From contig NZ_CP035544.1 of NCBI RefSeq assembly GCF_004139715.1, forward strand, positions 1,178,001 through 1,242,000: 64,000 bases of DNA, read 5' to 3'. The stretch is from Muriicola soli (GTDB taxonomy: Bacteria > Bacteroidota > Bacteroidia > Flavobacteriales > Flavobacteriaceae). This document shows positions 23,765 through 32,142 of this stretch, piece after piece (the stretch's first letter is position 1; each line of letters opens with the position of its first letter). Position numbers and translations under genes: made by a program. Under the pieces are notes generated by a model, which was not told the origin of the DNA, did no database searches, and worked only from the letters and a program-made list of their open reading frames with translations.

Positions 23765-24856
23765 ATGGAAAGAAGAGAATTTCTTATTAAATCTGTTACT
23801 GGTGGTGTTTTGTTAGGCATGAGCCCACTTTGGTCATGCGGGTCACAAAAGAAACTAAAAATACTTGTTTTAGGAGGCACCTTTTTCGTTGGACCATCGA
23901 TTGTAAACGCCGCATTGCAAAACAACCATTCCGTTACTTTGTTCAATAGAGGAATTACAAACCCCACATTATTTCCAACCCTGGATCTTATTAAAGGGGA
24001 TCGCGAAAAGGGAATAGAGGCATATGATCCCTTAAAGAAAGAACAATGGGATATCGTCATCGATGTATGGCCAGAAAAATCAAAATTAGTGGATGAAGCT
24101 ACAGCGGCATTAAAAAACAGTGCCAAACACTATATTTTTATTTCTAGTATAGCGGTGTATAGCAATTTTCAGCAGGTTGGATTAAATGAGGAAAATGAAG
24201 TCGTCAGCCTTGAATTAGACAAAAATGAATGGAGCTACCCTGAAGAAAAACTGGCTGCAGAGCTATTTGTAAAAGAACGGTTCAAAGAAAATCACACCAT
24301 ATTGCGAGGAGGACCCATTAAAGGATGGAGAGACCCTGCTTTAGACATATTGTATTGGTGCATAAAGCTTAATCGCGATAACGCCATTATAGCTCCAGGT
24401 TCGGGTCTGGATCATTTGCAATTTATTGATGTGAAGGATATCGGAAAGTTTGCAATAACGGCAGCAGAAAATAAATTTACAGGTGTCTATAACTGTACGG
24501 GGCCTGGTGAAGATCCGCTGCTTTGGAAGGATTTCCTGGAAGGAGCAAAAAAACAATTCAATTCTCAAACTGAACTCATTTGGGCAAGCGAAGATTTCCT
24601 AACATCGAATAATGTTTCACCATTTAGTGATTTACCATTATGGACACCATTATCTGAAGATGCATTCATGCAGATAAGCAATGAGAAACTGGTGCAGACC
24701 GGATTTAAATTCAGGCCTGTTGAAATGACTTTAGAAGATTGCATGAAATGGTTGAGGACAAGTATGAATGATACTATAAAGTTCGGATCTGATGAAATTG
24801 AAATCGGCTTGGAAAGAAACAAAGAGATGATGTTAATTGACAAAATCAAAGCCTGA
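23765..24856 (+). CDS. NAD-dependent epimerase/dehydratase-like protein with Tat-type signal
   Basis: The 363-aa protein opens with RREFLIK, close to a twin-arginine motif, then a hydrophobic stretch ending in WSCG; it may be exported folded with its cofactor and lipid-anchored. After it comes an atypical extended SDR: LVLGGTFFVGP (nucleotide loop), SSIAVYSNF (Ser/Tyr region) and a YNCTGPGEDP segment typical of reductases of this group. The catalytic Lys normally following Tyr is not evident in YxxxK form; YPEEKLAAE supplies it instead. Substrate unknown. Confidence 0.8.
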   Translation: MERREFLIKSVTGGVLLGMSPLWSCGSQKKLKILVLGGTFFVGPSIVNAALQNNHSVTLFNRGITNPTLFPTLDLIKGDREKGIEAYDPLKKEQWDIVIDVWPEKSKLVDEATAALKNSAKHYIFISSIAVYSNFQQVGLNEENEVVSLELDKNEWSYPEEKLAAELFVKERFKENHTILRGGPIKGWRDPALDILYWCIKLNRDNAIIAPGSGLDHLQFIDVKDIGKFAITAAENKFTGVYNCTGPGEDPLLWKDFLEGAKKQFNSQTELIWASEDFLTSNNVSPFSDLPLWTPLSEDAFMQISNEKLVQTGFKFRPVEMTLEDCMKWLRTSMNDTIKFGSDEIEIGLERNKEMMLIDKIKA

Positions 24857-24973
24857 TTTATTAAAGATACTAATCCCGTACATTAGAAGGTAAAATAAGT
24901 GCCTTAAAAGAAATTATGCTCCATTAAAACCGGCGTTTTTTATGACCCTTGTAAAGCGTAGGAACATTTTGAT

Positions 24974-25606
24974 ATGAAATATTTATTCTTACTCCTGATA
25001 TTGGTGAATTTAAACACCTGCCAACAATCTAGCGGTGAAAAGGCAATTATCAAAAAACAGCGTATTAAACATTATTCTGCCAAAACAGACCCTCTCACTT
25101 TTGATATAAGAAAAGATGAAATAGAATTCGACTTTGAAATCGGATATGACAATAAAGGAAACCAAACATATTCTATTAATTTCCTGATGAACTCCAAAGA
25201 CACGGTCTGGATCAATGCAAAAAATTCTGAGAGAAAAATGGGTGATAAAATTTGTTTTTACAGGGATTCCACATTGCTACAATGCAAACTGAAGCGAAAT
25301 GATACGCTCTGGATTTACCATCCCCCAAATATTGATAAGCCTGCATCATATGAACTCTATGATGATCAAGGTTTAATTGGGGGCATATTTCCAAGTATGA
25401 CAGGGAAGTTTCCCTACAAAAAGAGCTTCTTAAGCGATCGTAAATTTGATGAAAGGGGAAATTTAATTTATTACGTCAATACCGAATTCTATTTACCAAG
25501 GGATTTTGACTTTGGAAAAATACCGGCGGGAAAGACTAATCAAGAGAATCTGGTGCAGGCGGGACGTAAAAAAATTATCGAATCAGATTATGAATACTAT
25601 AAATAA
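24974..25606 (+). CDS. Lipoprotein of unknown function
   Basis: The 210-aa protein has a lipobox (LNTC, Cys16). The mature part has a basic linker (KKQRIKHYSAK) then a mostly beta domain with INFLMNSKDTVWINAKN and LYDDQGLIGGIFPSMTG. No family is recognised. It is the last cassette-like gene before the repeat at 25640 and the higher-GC region. Confidence 0.65.
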   Translation: MKYLFLLLILVNLNTCQQSSGEKAIIKKQRIKHYSAKTDPLTFDIRKDEIEFDFEIGYDNKGNQTYSINFLMNSKDTVWINAKNSERKMGDKICFYRDSTLLQCKLKRNDTLWIYHPPNIDKPASYELYDDQGLIGGIFPSMTGKFPYKKSFLSDRKFDERGNLIYYVNTEFYLPRDFDFGKIPAGKTNQENLVQAGRKKIIESDYEYYK

Positions 25607-25639
25607 GAATAATCCCTACTATGCCAAAATTTTAGTTTT

Positions 25640-25780
25640 ACAACAAAACCTGTAACCCATACCTCCCCAAAGTCTGCGTTAATTCTCTATCTTAGTTAAA
25701 ACAATTTAGCTCCGTTGAGGCATTCATGTCCTTGGTGCGAGACTTCAGAAGGCGGTCCATTGCCGGATTCGTTGTCTGTA
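25640..25780 (+). repeat. Last attC-like element of the array
   Basis: The arm acaacaaaacctgtaaccca (25640-25659) is followed by gcgttaattctctatcttag (25677-25696), matching the block at 21644 and 23668, and a GC-richer tail (gacttcagaaggcggtcc) that resembles gacttcggaaggcgtgtc in the 21.7-kb spacer. No further copy was seen to the right. Confidence 0.5.
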
Positions 25781-25813
25781 CGCTAGAAAACAAAAACTAT
25801 ACAATAATAAATT

Positions 25814-26821
25814 ATGAAAGTAAACGGTTACGCTGCTACCAGGCAGAACGCAAAATTAACACCTTATTCTTATGAATTAGGGGAGATAGGGCCTGAGCAG
25901 GTGGATATAGCAGTACATTATTGCGGTATCTGTCATTCTGATCTCAGTATGATCAATAATGAATGGGGGATGACTCAATACCCTTTTGTTCCCGGGCATG
26001 AAATCATTGGAAAAGTGATCGCTACAGGTAATGCTGTAAAAAATGTCGCAATTGGGGATAAAGTAGGCCTTGGGTGGATGTCTTCCTCCTGTATGAGCTG
26101 TGAACAGTGTATGCAAGGGGAACATCATCTTTGTGCGAATAGCGAGGCCACCATCGTAGGCAGGAATGGCGGATTTGCCGACAAGGTTCGGGGACATTGG
26201 TCATGGACCATTCCGCTCCCGGATGATATCGATATGAGTAAGGCAGGACCCCTGCTCTGTGGGGGAATAACCGTCTTTAATCCTATTATTTTAGCGGGCG
26301 TTCAGCCTACGAACACCGTGGGTGTCATAGGAATTGGAGGCTTAGGCCATATGGCTCTTAAATTTTTAAAACACTGGGGATGTGAGGTGATCGCCTTTAG
26401 CTCCAATCCCGATAAAAAGAAGGCTATCATGGAAATGGGCGCCAGCCGGGTGATCAATTCGAGGTCGCCTGAAGAATTAGAGAGTATTGCGGGGCAACTC
26501 GACTTTATTTTGAATACGACCAATGTTACTTTAGACTGGAACTCTTATTTAACTACCCTGGCACCTAAAGGTAGATTCCATACGGTAGGAGCTGTTCTGG
26601 AACCGATGGAAATCCCCGCTTTCAGCTTAATAATGGGAGAAAAGTCAGTAGGGGGAAGTCCGATAGGCAGTCCTGCATTAACCAAAACCATGCTCGATTT
26701 TTGTGTACGGCACAATATCTATCCGGAGGTTGAAGAATTTCCTATGGAGAAGGTAAATGAAGCTATTGAACACCTGGAAGAAGGAAAAGCGAGGTTCAGG
26801 ATCGTATTGAAAAATAAGTAA
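25814..26821 (+). CDS. Zinc-dependent NAD(P) alcohol dehydrogenase
   Basis: The 335-aa protein is a medium-chain dehydrogenase of the cinnamyl-alcohol/YahK type. The catalytic zinc site is set by Cys37 (CGICHSD) and His61-Glu62 (GHE); the structural zinc loop has four Cys in CMSCEQCMQGEHHLC (about 93-107). The nucleotide loop reads GIGGLGHMALK, and SSNPDK after the next strand suggests NADP. It reduces aldehydes or oxidises primary alcohols. Its higher GC than the array suggests that it is the first backbone gene. Confidence 0.92.
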   Translation: MKVNGYAATRQNAKLTPYSYELGEIGPEQVDIAVHYCGICHSDLSMINNEWGMTQYPFVPGHEIIGKVIATGNAVKNVAIGDKVGLGWMSSSCMSCEQCMQGEHHLCANSEATIVGRNGGFADKVRGHWSWTIPLPDDIDMSKAGPLLCGGITVFNPIILAGVQPTNTVGVIGIGGLGHMALKFLKHWGCEVIAFSSNPDKKKAIMEMGASRVINSRSPEELESIAGQLDFILNTTNVTLDWNSYLTTLAPKGRFHTVGAVLEPMEIPAFSLIMGEKSVGGSPIGSPALTKTMLDFCVRHNIYPEVEEFPMEKVNEAIEHLEEGKARFRIVLKNK

Positions 26822-26836
26822 AGCAGCGAAGTGTCT

Positions 26837-27403
26837 ATGAAAAATAGAAATCTGGCTGAGCTTAAACTGGAAATTCAATTACAAGCCAAATACGGGATTG
26901 AATTTATGGTTTCTGCAGGAATTATCTGGTGTGTAATAGCCTATATCTGGACGCTGGAATACAGCTCCTTTGACAGAAGTATTTTGACGTTTATCGTGGG
27001 GGCGGTAATGCTTCCGCTGGCCTTTGGATTATCCAAGATCTTTAAGACGAAATGGAAGATAAAAGACAATCCTCTGGACTCCCTTGGACTATGGCTGAAT
27101 TTTGCCCAATTGATTTATTTTCCCTTCCTGATTTTTACCCTGCTTAAGTTCCCTGACTATTTTATCATGGCCTATGCCATTATAACGGGAGCCCACTTGT
27201 TCCCCTATGCCTGGTTTTACGATGAAATTGGGTATGCGGTGTTTGCCGTAGTCATTTCGGTAGGGGCTTTACTCATCACCCTGAATGTGGATGCTTCAAG
27301 TGTCTGGATAGTACCCCTATTTACGGCAGGGTCGCTTTTTTTGTTGGCAGGTTGGATTGGGGTGAGAATTTCCAAAAGTCCTAAAAAGCAAGGAGCGCAT
27401 TAA
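26837..27403 (+). CDS. DUF7010 family membrane protein
   Basis: The 188-aa protein has about six membrane helices. The N-terminus (NLAELKLEIQLQAKYGIEFM, then a helix) and the central AYAIITGAHLFPYAWFY match DUF7010. Function is unknown. The start is the ATG at 26837; a GTG six bases earlier is possible. It lies 15 bp after the alcohol dehydrogenase stop and may be cotranscribed. Confidence 0.75.
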   Translation: MKNRNLAELKLEIQLQAKYGIEFMVSAGIIWCVIAYIWTLEYSSFDRSILTFIVGAVMLPLAFGLSKIFKTKWKIKDNPLDSLGLWLNFAQLIYFPFLIFTLLKFPDYFIMAYAIITGAHLFPYAWFYDEIGYAVFAVVISVGALLITLNVDASSVWIVPLFTAGSLFLLAGWIGVRISKSPKKQGAH

Positions 27404-27485
27404 GGTCTAGATCTATGCTGTTTTATCAATTCGCACAATTTATAACAGATTCATAAGAACTTTTTTAAACCAGGACATAACTAAT

Positions 27486-27493
27486 TATCTTTA
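27486..27493 (+). promoter_or_regulatory. Possible -7 element TATCTTTA
   Basis: TATCTTTA differs from the flavobacterial TAnnTTTG at the last base. A T-rich stretch about 20 bp upstream (27458-27465) could serve as the -33 element. The LytTR gene starts 12 bp after it. Confidence 0.35.
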
Positions 27494-27505
27494 GATGGAT
27501 ATCCT

Positions 27506-28333
27506 ATGAAATGGTTTAATATTTTTTATTCACCTTTTCCCAGACCAAAACATACCTTCAAAAATGTATTTTGGTTATTGTTAATTGCACTGAGTGCAAC
27601 TTTATTCATTATAATATTTAAACCTTTCGACATTGAAAATAAAACAGGGAGCGCATACTTCAACCTCGCTGTTTTCGGTTTAGGCCTAGTCTTCTTTCTT
27701 TCTATCTATTTTATTGAATTTTTAATTCCTGAACTTTTTTCGAGTCTGTATAAGAATTGGAGTTTTGGTAAGGCTGTGATATGGTATGCCTGGTTAATCT
27801 TATTTGTTGGAGCAGTGATGTTTATTAGTAAAAGTTATCTCTCCGGATTTCGTGATTTCACATGGACAGAGTATTTCTATGTATTGGGCAGGCTATTGGG
27901 AATTGGAATTACGGTATCCTTTTTTGTGATAGGCTTGTTTAATTATGTTAATCGCAAGAAATACACATTACTATCGTCCAATGAAAACTATCTAATTACT
28001 GCTGCCAATACCAAATCCTTGAGATTGAATTTAAATGATGTAATGTACATGGTTAGCGATGATAACTATGTGGATATTCATATTGAAAGAAATGGTATTC
28101 GTAAGAAATTGGTATTCAGATCTAGTTTAAAGAATATCGAGGACCAAATAGTTAATCCGATTACACCCATTTATCGCTGTCACAGACGTCATCTGATTAA
28201 TATTACCGGTTTCCAACTTAAAAAAAACACGAGTAGAATAACCACTATTGAACACAAAAAATATAAAGATGAGATTCCAGTTTCTAAGCAATATGTAAGT
28301 CAAATAACAGGGCTTTTGCAAATTCGCCCCTAA
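27506..28333 (+). CDS. LytTR-family transcriptional regulator with membrane helices
   Basis: The 275-aa protein has four membrane helices (about 22-38, 51-71, 88-108, 128-148) and a C-terminal LytTR DNA-binding domain (about 170-270): NLNDVMYMVSDDNYVDIHIE, the FRSSLKNIE helix and YRCHRRHLIN, the usual signature. It lacks a receiver domain, so a membrane-linked signal rather than phosphorylation probably controls it. The target is unknown; the exported cupin gene downstream (92 bp) is a candidate. Confidence 0.88.
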   Translation: MKWFNIFYSPFPRPKHTFKNVFWLLLIALSATLFIIIFKPFDIENKTGSAYFNLAVFGLGLVFFLSIYFIEFLIPELFSSLYKNWSFGKAVIWYAWLILFVGAVMFISKSYLSGFRDFTWTEYFYVLGRLLGIGITVSFFVIGLFNYVNRKKYTLLSSNENYLITAANTKSLRLNLNDVMYMVSDDNYVDIHIERNGIRKKLVFRSSLKNIEDQIVNPITPIYRCHRRHLINITGFQLKKNTSRITTIEHKKYKDEIPVSKQYVSQITGLLQIRP

Positions 28334-28424
28334 AAATTACATATTCTCCACAAAGCCCGGTTTATCTATGGTATTGCATACTAATTAGTATTCATTTGTT
28401 GAGTCAAACTTAAATATTCATCAA

Positions 28425-29216
28425 ATGAAAACTCTAAGAACAATTTTGTCATTACTTATCTGCACTCTTTTTTCTCAGTTAATTTTTTCTCAATCTGTTG
28501 CCCAAATAGATACAGAGGAAATTATTACATCCTATGTAGAGGACTTTAAAAATGATCGCTTCGCATCAGAGCCTATGATATTTGGATTAGAAGTAGTAAA
28601 TCACGAATCGTGGACCATCCATGTAACAGGAAATAAAACAGAAGCAGGGTGGGAAGTAGTTTTAAAAGAAGGACTTCCTACATTACCTACCTTCATTTAT
28701 TCCGTAGAAAAGGAAACATTAAGAGCTATTTTTAATGGAGAACTCAATGCTTTAACTGCTCAGGGTAAAGCTTTTGCCGGCGATTATGCGCCAATGAATG
28801 TAAAAGAAATGGAAGGTTTTGAAAGCGATATGGATATGGACAGTAAGATCAATGCCTTTTCATTCCATTTTTGGACCAGAGGATTTCCAGAAATCGTACC
28901 CTTTGCAGATGGATTGACACGAAAGGCACATGGCTCTAATTTTGTTGTATTCTATTATCAAAAAGGCTTACGCACGGCTTGGTACCGAGTTCTTCCCGAA
29001 GAAAAAGTAAGACATGATCCAAGAGAACAGGCAATGCCATTTCCGATGTTGATTGTTGCTATTAAAGGTGTAACTGAAGGTGAAGTTGACGGCAAACGCG
29101 TTTCTCTAACTGAGGGAAACACTGTTTTTATTCCGCCCTTTGCTGCACATAAATGGTGGAATGAAACAAATGAAGCTTCGGAAGCCATCCTGATCATGTT
29201 TGGTGAAGGCGCATGA
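28425..29216 (+). CDS. Secreted protein with C-terminal cupin domain
   Basis: The 263-aa protein has a Sec signal peptide (1-22, FSQS). Residues 30-150 are a separate alpha/beta domain resembling a lipid- or sterol-carrier-like fold (WEVVLKEGLPTLPTFIYSVE). The C-terminal cupin motif reads GEVDGKRVSLTEGNTVFIPP followed by HKWWNET, giving one of the usual His ligands. It follows the LytTR regulator gene. Function is unknown. Confidence 0.75.
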   Translation: MKTLRTILSLLICTLFSQLIFSQSVAQIDTEEIITSYVEDFKNDRFASEPMIFGLEVVNHESWTIHVTGNKTEAGWEVVLKEGLPTLPTFIYSVEKETLRAIFNGELNALTAQGKAFAGDYAPMNVKEMEGFESDMDMDSKINAFSFHFWTRGFPEIVPFADGLTRKAHGSNFVVFYYQKGLRTAWYRVLPEEKVRHDPREQAMPFPMLIVAIKGVTEGEVDGKRVSLTEGNTVFIPPFAAHKWWNETNEASEAILIMFGEGA

Positions 29217-29408
29217 AAGCAAAGAGTGTCCCATAAAATTTAAACAATCTTGATAATACACTTCACAACATTTATTACTTCTTGCAAGGAATTTCAACGT
29301 GGAATTCCTTGCAATTTGCTATCTTACTTTACTGCTTGAATGGTATGGATCATTTTGTTCTTTAAGCTATATCCTGACCTGTCGTTGTGATGTAATTCTG
29401 TATTAAAA

Positions 29409-30230
29409 ATGGACGTTCAATTTGTCAAAAGATCAAGCTTGAAACTTTTTATATCAGGTATTTTGTTGCTTTCTTTTGTACCGATGCCAAGCCTCAATGC
29501 CCAGGTTCCAACAGAACCGATCATGGTTAAAATAAAAGGAGGAACTTATATTATGGGTCAGAATGATGGTGAGGGTGACGAGCGGCCGGAACACCTTGTG
29601 GAAATTGAGGATTTCTACATCGCAAAATTTGAGATTACGGTTTCAGAATACAGGGAATTTTGCCTGGCTACAGACAGGACAATGCCGAAGCAACCCGAGT
29701 GGGGCTGGATTGATGATCATCCCATAATTAATACCTCCTGGAATGATGCCTGTGATTACATACAATGGCTGAATAAGCGAACCGGGGAGGACTATCGTTT
29801 GCCCACAGAAGCAGAATTTGAATATGTGATCCGAAACGGGGGTGAAAAGGGAGTCTATCCCTGGGGAAAAGCCCTTCCGTCAAATGAAAACCTGGCAGAC
29901 GAATCATTTCGTGCAAAAACCTCCAGAAGTGGTATATGGAAAAATTACTATGACGGATATGCTTTTACAGCGCCGGTGGGCTCTTTTAAGCCAAATAAAC
30001 TGGGGGTTTGCGATATTAACGGAAATATTTGGGAATGGTGTAGCGACTGGTATGGGGAATATTCAGATCAAAAATCAAAGAATCCAATTGGAGCGACTAC
30101 CGGAAAGCACAAAGTAGGCAGAGGGGCCAGCTATGGTACTGATCCCTGGCACTCTCGTTCAGCGAGCAGAGCGTATGTTGAACCTGATTTTAAAAGACCC
30201 GGGTTCAGGCTCGCGAAAGATAATGAATAA
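29409..30230 (+). CDS. Formylglycine-generating-enzyme-like (SUMF1 fold) secreted protein
   Basis: The 273-aa protein has a signal peptide (1-31) and the FGE-sulfatase fold: GGTYIMGQ, the ITVSEYREFC segment, RLPTEAEFEYVIR, PWGKALPSNENLAD, and DINGNIWEWCSDWY with the usual FRLAKD end. True FGE needs two active-site cysteines in the RGGSY(x)C..C region; here the same place reads GRGASYGTDPWHSRSASR with no Cys. It is therefore probably a non-catalytic or different-function member (C-type-lectin-like). Confidence 0.87.
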   Translation: MDVQFVKRSSLKLFISGILLLSFVPMPSLNAQVPTEPIMVKIKGGTYIMGQNDGEGDERPEHLVEIEDFYIAKFEITVSEYREFCLATDRTMPKQPEWGWIDDHPIINTSWNDACDYIQWLNKRTGEDYRLPTEAEFEYVIRNGGEKGVYPWGKALPSNENLADESFRAKTSRSGIWKNYYDGYAFTAPVGSFKPNKLGVCDINGNIWEWCSDWYGEYSDQKSKNPIGATTGKHKVGRGASYGTDPWHSRSASRAYVEPDFKRPGFRLAKDNE

Positions 30231-30305
30231 GCATTCGGCACATTTGCTGTGGCCGTGATTGCTCAGATTAAAATAGATGAAATCACACTACTAAATCAGG
30301 AAGAA

Positions 30306-30644
30306 ATGGATGACAACCACATCAGCTATTTAGAATTTAAGGCAAAAGATCTTTCAGGAATAAAGAACTTTTATACCCGTGCCTTTGGTTGGGAATTTAC
30401 GGATTATGGCCCTACTTATACTTCCTTCTCGGACAGCGGGGTTTACGGCGGATTTGAAAAAACTGATGAACCCCTTATCAATGGAGTCCTTGTGGTGTTG
30501 TATCATTCGGACCTCGAGGCCGCTAAGTTGGCCATCACCGAAAACGGTGGAACCATTGTTAAGGATATTTTTTCATTTCCCGGTGGGAAGCGTTTTCACT
30601 TTCGGGATCCCGAAGGCAATGAGCTTGCGGTATGGTCTGAATAA
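30306..30644 (+). CDS. VOC family protein
   Basis: The start was set at the ATG at 30306 (113 aa), which gives the usual family opening NHISYLEFKAKDL; upstream in-frame GTGs at 30249 and 30255 are less likely. The two-module VOC fold ends KRFHFRDPEGNELAVWS, typical of glyoxalase-like proteins that act as dimers. It lies 75 bp after the FGE-like gene. Substrate unknown. Confidence 0.85.
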   Translation: MDDNHISYLEFKAKDLSGIKNFYTRAFGWEFTDYGPTYTSFSDSGVYGGFEKTDEPLINGVLVVLYHSDLEAAKLAITENGGTIVKDIFSFPGGKRFHFRDPEGNELAVWSE

Positions 30645-30700
30645 TAGGGGTTCAGCTGGGGTAAAAACCCGATTCTAGGAATTTTTTAAATAACGAACTG

Positions 30701-31272
30701 GTGACAGAAAAAGAGAAAATGCTCAAGGGGATGAATTACGATTCACGGGATCCGGAATTAATAAAAATGTACCACAGGGCACGTCGATTATTAAAACGAT
30801 ACAACAATCTCAATTCTGAATTAGCCGAAGAAAGGGACCTGCTGTTGGCGGAATTGTTCGAATTTAAAGGAAAAGGGGTTTGGGTGGAACCCCCTTTTAT
30901 TGCGACTATGGGGAAAATATTTCCATAGGCGCTAACACCTTTGTAAATACCAATTGCATCTTTCTGGACAACAATAAAATAACCATCGGCAAAAATGGAC
31001 TCCTCGCTCCTTATGTTCAAATTTATACGGCCATCCATCCGCTAATAGCCTCGGAAAGGATAGTGGGGGAGGGAGACGAAACCCGATACCTGACCTCTAC
31101 AAAGCCGGTGAGCATAGGAGATAATGTCTGGATAGGGGGCAATACAGTTATTTTTCCCGGAGTAACCATTGGTGATAATGTAACCATCGGAGCGGGGAGT
31201 GTGGTCACCAAAAACATCCCTGACCAGGTGCTGGCTTTCGGGAACCCTTGTGAAATAAAGAAAAAATTATAG
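30701..31272 (+). CDS. Sugar O-acetyltransferase (maltose acetyltransferase-like), frameshifted at 30890-30898
   Basis: Frame 1 (GTG at 30701) gives the typical N-terminal MAC domain ([20 protein letters not shown]). A second frame carries the left-handed beta helix with hexapeptide repeats ([37 protein letters not shown]) and the closing VLAFGNPC. One added base in the CCCCC-TTTT run at 30890-30898 fuses them through [13 protein letters not shown], the exact family consensus at that point. The full product would be about 190 aa. It acetylates sugars with acetyl-CoA. A missing base in the sequence is the likely cause of the break. Confidence 0.85.
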
Positions 31273-31354
31273 GATTTAATAGAGATGTTAATGACAAGGA
31301 CCTAAAGGGTTCACTTATTTGGTATCATCATAATAAATAATTAAACTGAAAATT

Positions 31355-31729
31355 ATGGGAAATTATACGGACGGATTTGTATTCCCGATACGACACGATC
31401 ACTTGCCCGAGTATAAGCAGGTAGCTGTTCAGGTTGCCGAGATCTGGAAGGAACACGGAGCACTGGCTTACTGTGAATATGTGGGTGACGATCTTGCATT
31501 GGAAGGAACTCGCTCCTTCCCAGAAATGGTTGAAGCGAATGAAGGGGAAGCCATCGTGTTTGGATGGGTAGTTTTTGATTCCCGGGAAACACGTAACCTG
31601 GCCAATGAAAAGGTGGCAGCCGACCCAAGAATGGCCGAATTAGTGGCACCCTTGACAGATTCAAGAAAAATTTTTGATGCCGGGAGAATGGCTTATGGCG
31701 GCTTTAAGGCCCTCACTATATCGCAATAA
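31355..31729 (+). CDS. DUF1428 family protein
   Basis: The 124-aa protein fits DUF1428 throughout: YTDGFVFPIRHDHLPEYKQV, AEIWKEHGALAYCEYVGDDL, FGWVVFDSRETRNLANEKV and FDAGRMAYGGFKAL. It has a ferredoxin-like dimeric barrel fold and is cytoplasmic. The E. coli relative is YbaA, of unknown function. Confidence 0.9.
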   Translation: MGNYTDGFVFPIRHDHLPEYKQVAVQVAEIWKEHGALAYCEYVGDDLALEGTRSFPEMVEANEGEAIVFGWVVFDSRETRNLANEKVAADPRMAELVAPLTDSRKIFDAGRMAYGGFKALTISQ

Positions 31730-31774
31730 GTTGAGTTACAGCAGAAGACAAAAACTAGATCAAATCAATCACCC

Positions 31775-32116
31775 ATGAAAGCGGCGGATAAGCTTTTGAC
31801 AATAAAAATTATACATACGGTTATCTGGCTATTTTTTGTGGTGGTTATATTTTATGTACTGTACTCGGGTATCAGCGGCAGGGTAAATACCTATACCTGG
31901 ATTGCCATAGCTCTGGTTGTGGGAGAAGGGATAACACTGTTGATCTTTAGGATGTTCTGCCCTCTCACATTGATGGCGAGGAAATATTCTGATTCGGAAA
32001 AGGATAATTTTGATATTTTTCTTCCCAACTGGCTGGCAAAGAACAATAAATTGATCTTCACCTCCCTTTTTGTAGTAGGGGTGATTCTGGTAGTTTATCA
32101 GTCCCTGAATAATTAA
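31775..32116 (+). CDS. Three-helix membrane protein of unknown function
   Basis: The 113-aa protein has three predicted helices (about 10-30, 39-58, 93-110) and a conserved-looking RMFCPLTLMARKYSDS segment between the second and third. It resembles small uncharacterised membrane proteins of Bacteroidota. It stands 45 bp after the DUF1428 gene and 26 bp before a lipid kinase, so one transcript is possible. Confidence 0.65.
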   Translation: MKAADKLLTIKIIHTVIWLFFVVVIFYVLYSGISGRVNTYTWIAIALVVGEGITLLIFRMFCPLTLMARKYSDSEKDNFDIFLPNWLAKNNKLIFTSLFVVGVILVVYQSLNN

Positions 32117-32142
32117 ATTCGTCTCAACGTAGGCCCTACCGA

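Larger units (their letters stand above)
464..25813. mobile_element. Integron-like gene-cassette array (candidate, no integrase seen)
   Basis: About 28 small unrelated genes stand head to tail on the + strand (one exception), separated by 100-330 bp gaps. At least eleven gaps contain, shortly after the stop codon, a variant of YAACAATGGCTATAACC. Several continue into shared inner blocks and end with a partly complementary 3' arm before the next start. Gene content (VOC, GNAT, NTF2-like, cupin, DUF2200, small membrane proteins, lipoproteins) is typical of cassette cargo. The pattern stops after 25.7 kb, where gaps become short and GC rises. By analogy the array resembles a chromosomal integron, or a cluster of attC sites lacking an integrase. 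No tyrosine recombinase gene lies in the window, so mobility is an inference. Confidence 0.5.

Noticed and set aside
464-25813. Prophage or transposon explanation for the array
   Set aside because: No transposase, terminase, capsid or terminal inverted repeats with target duplication were seen.
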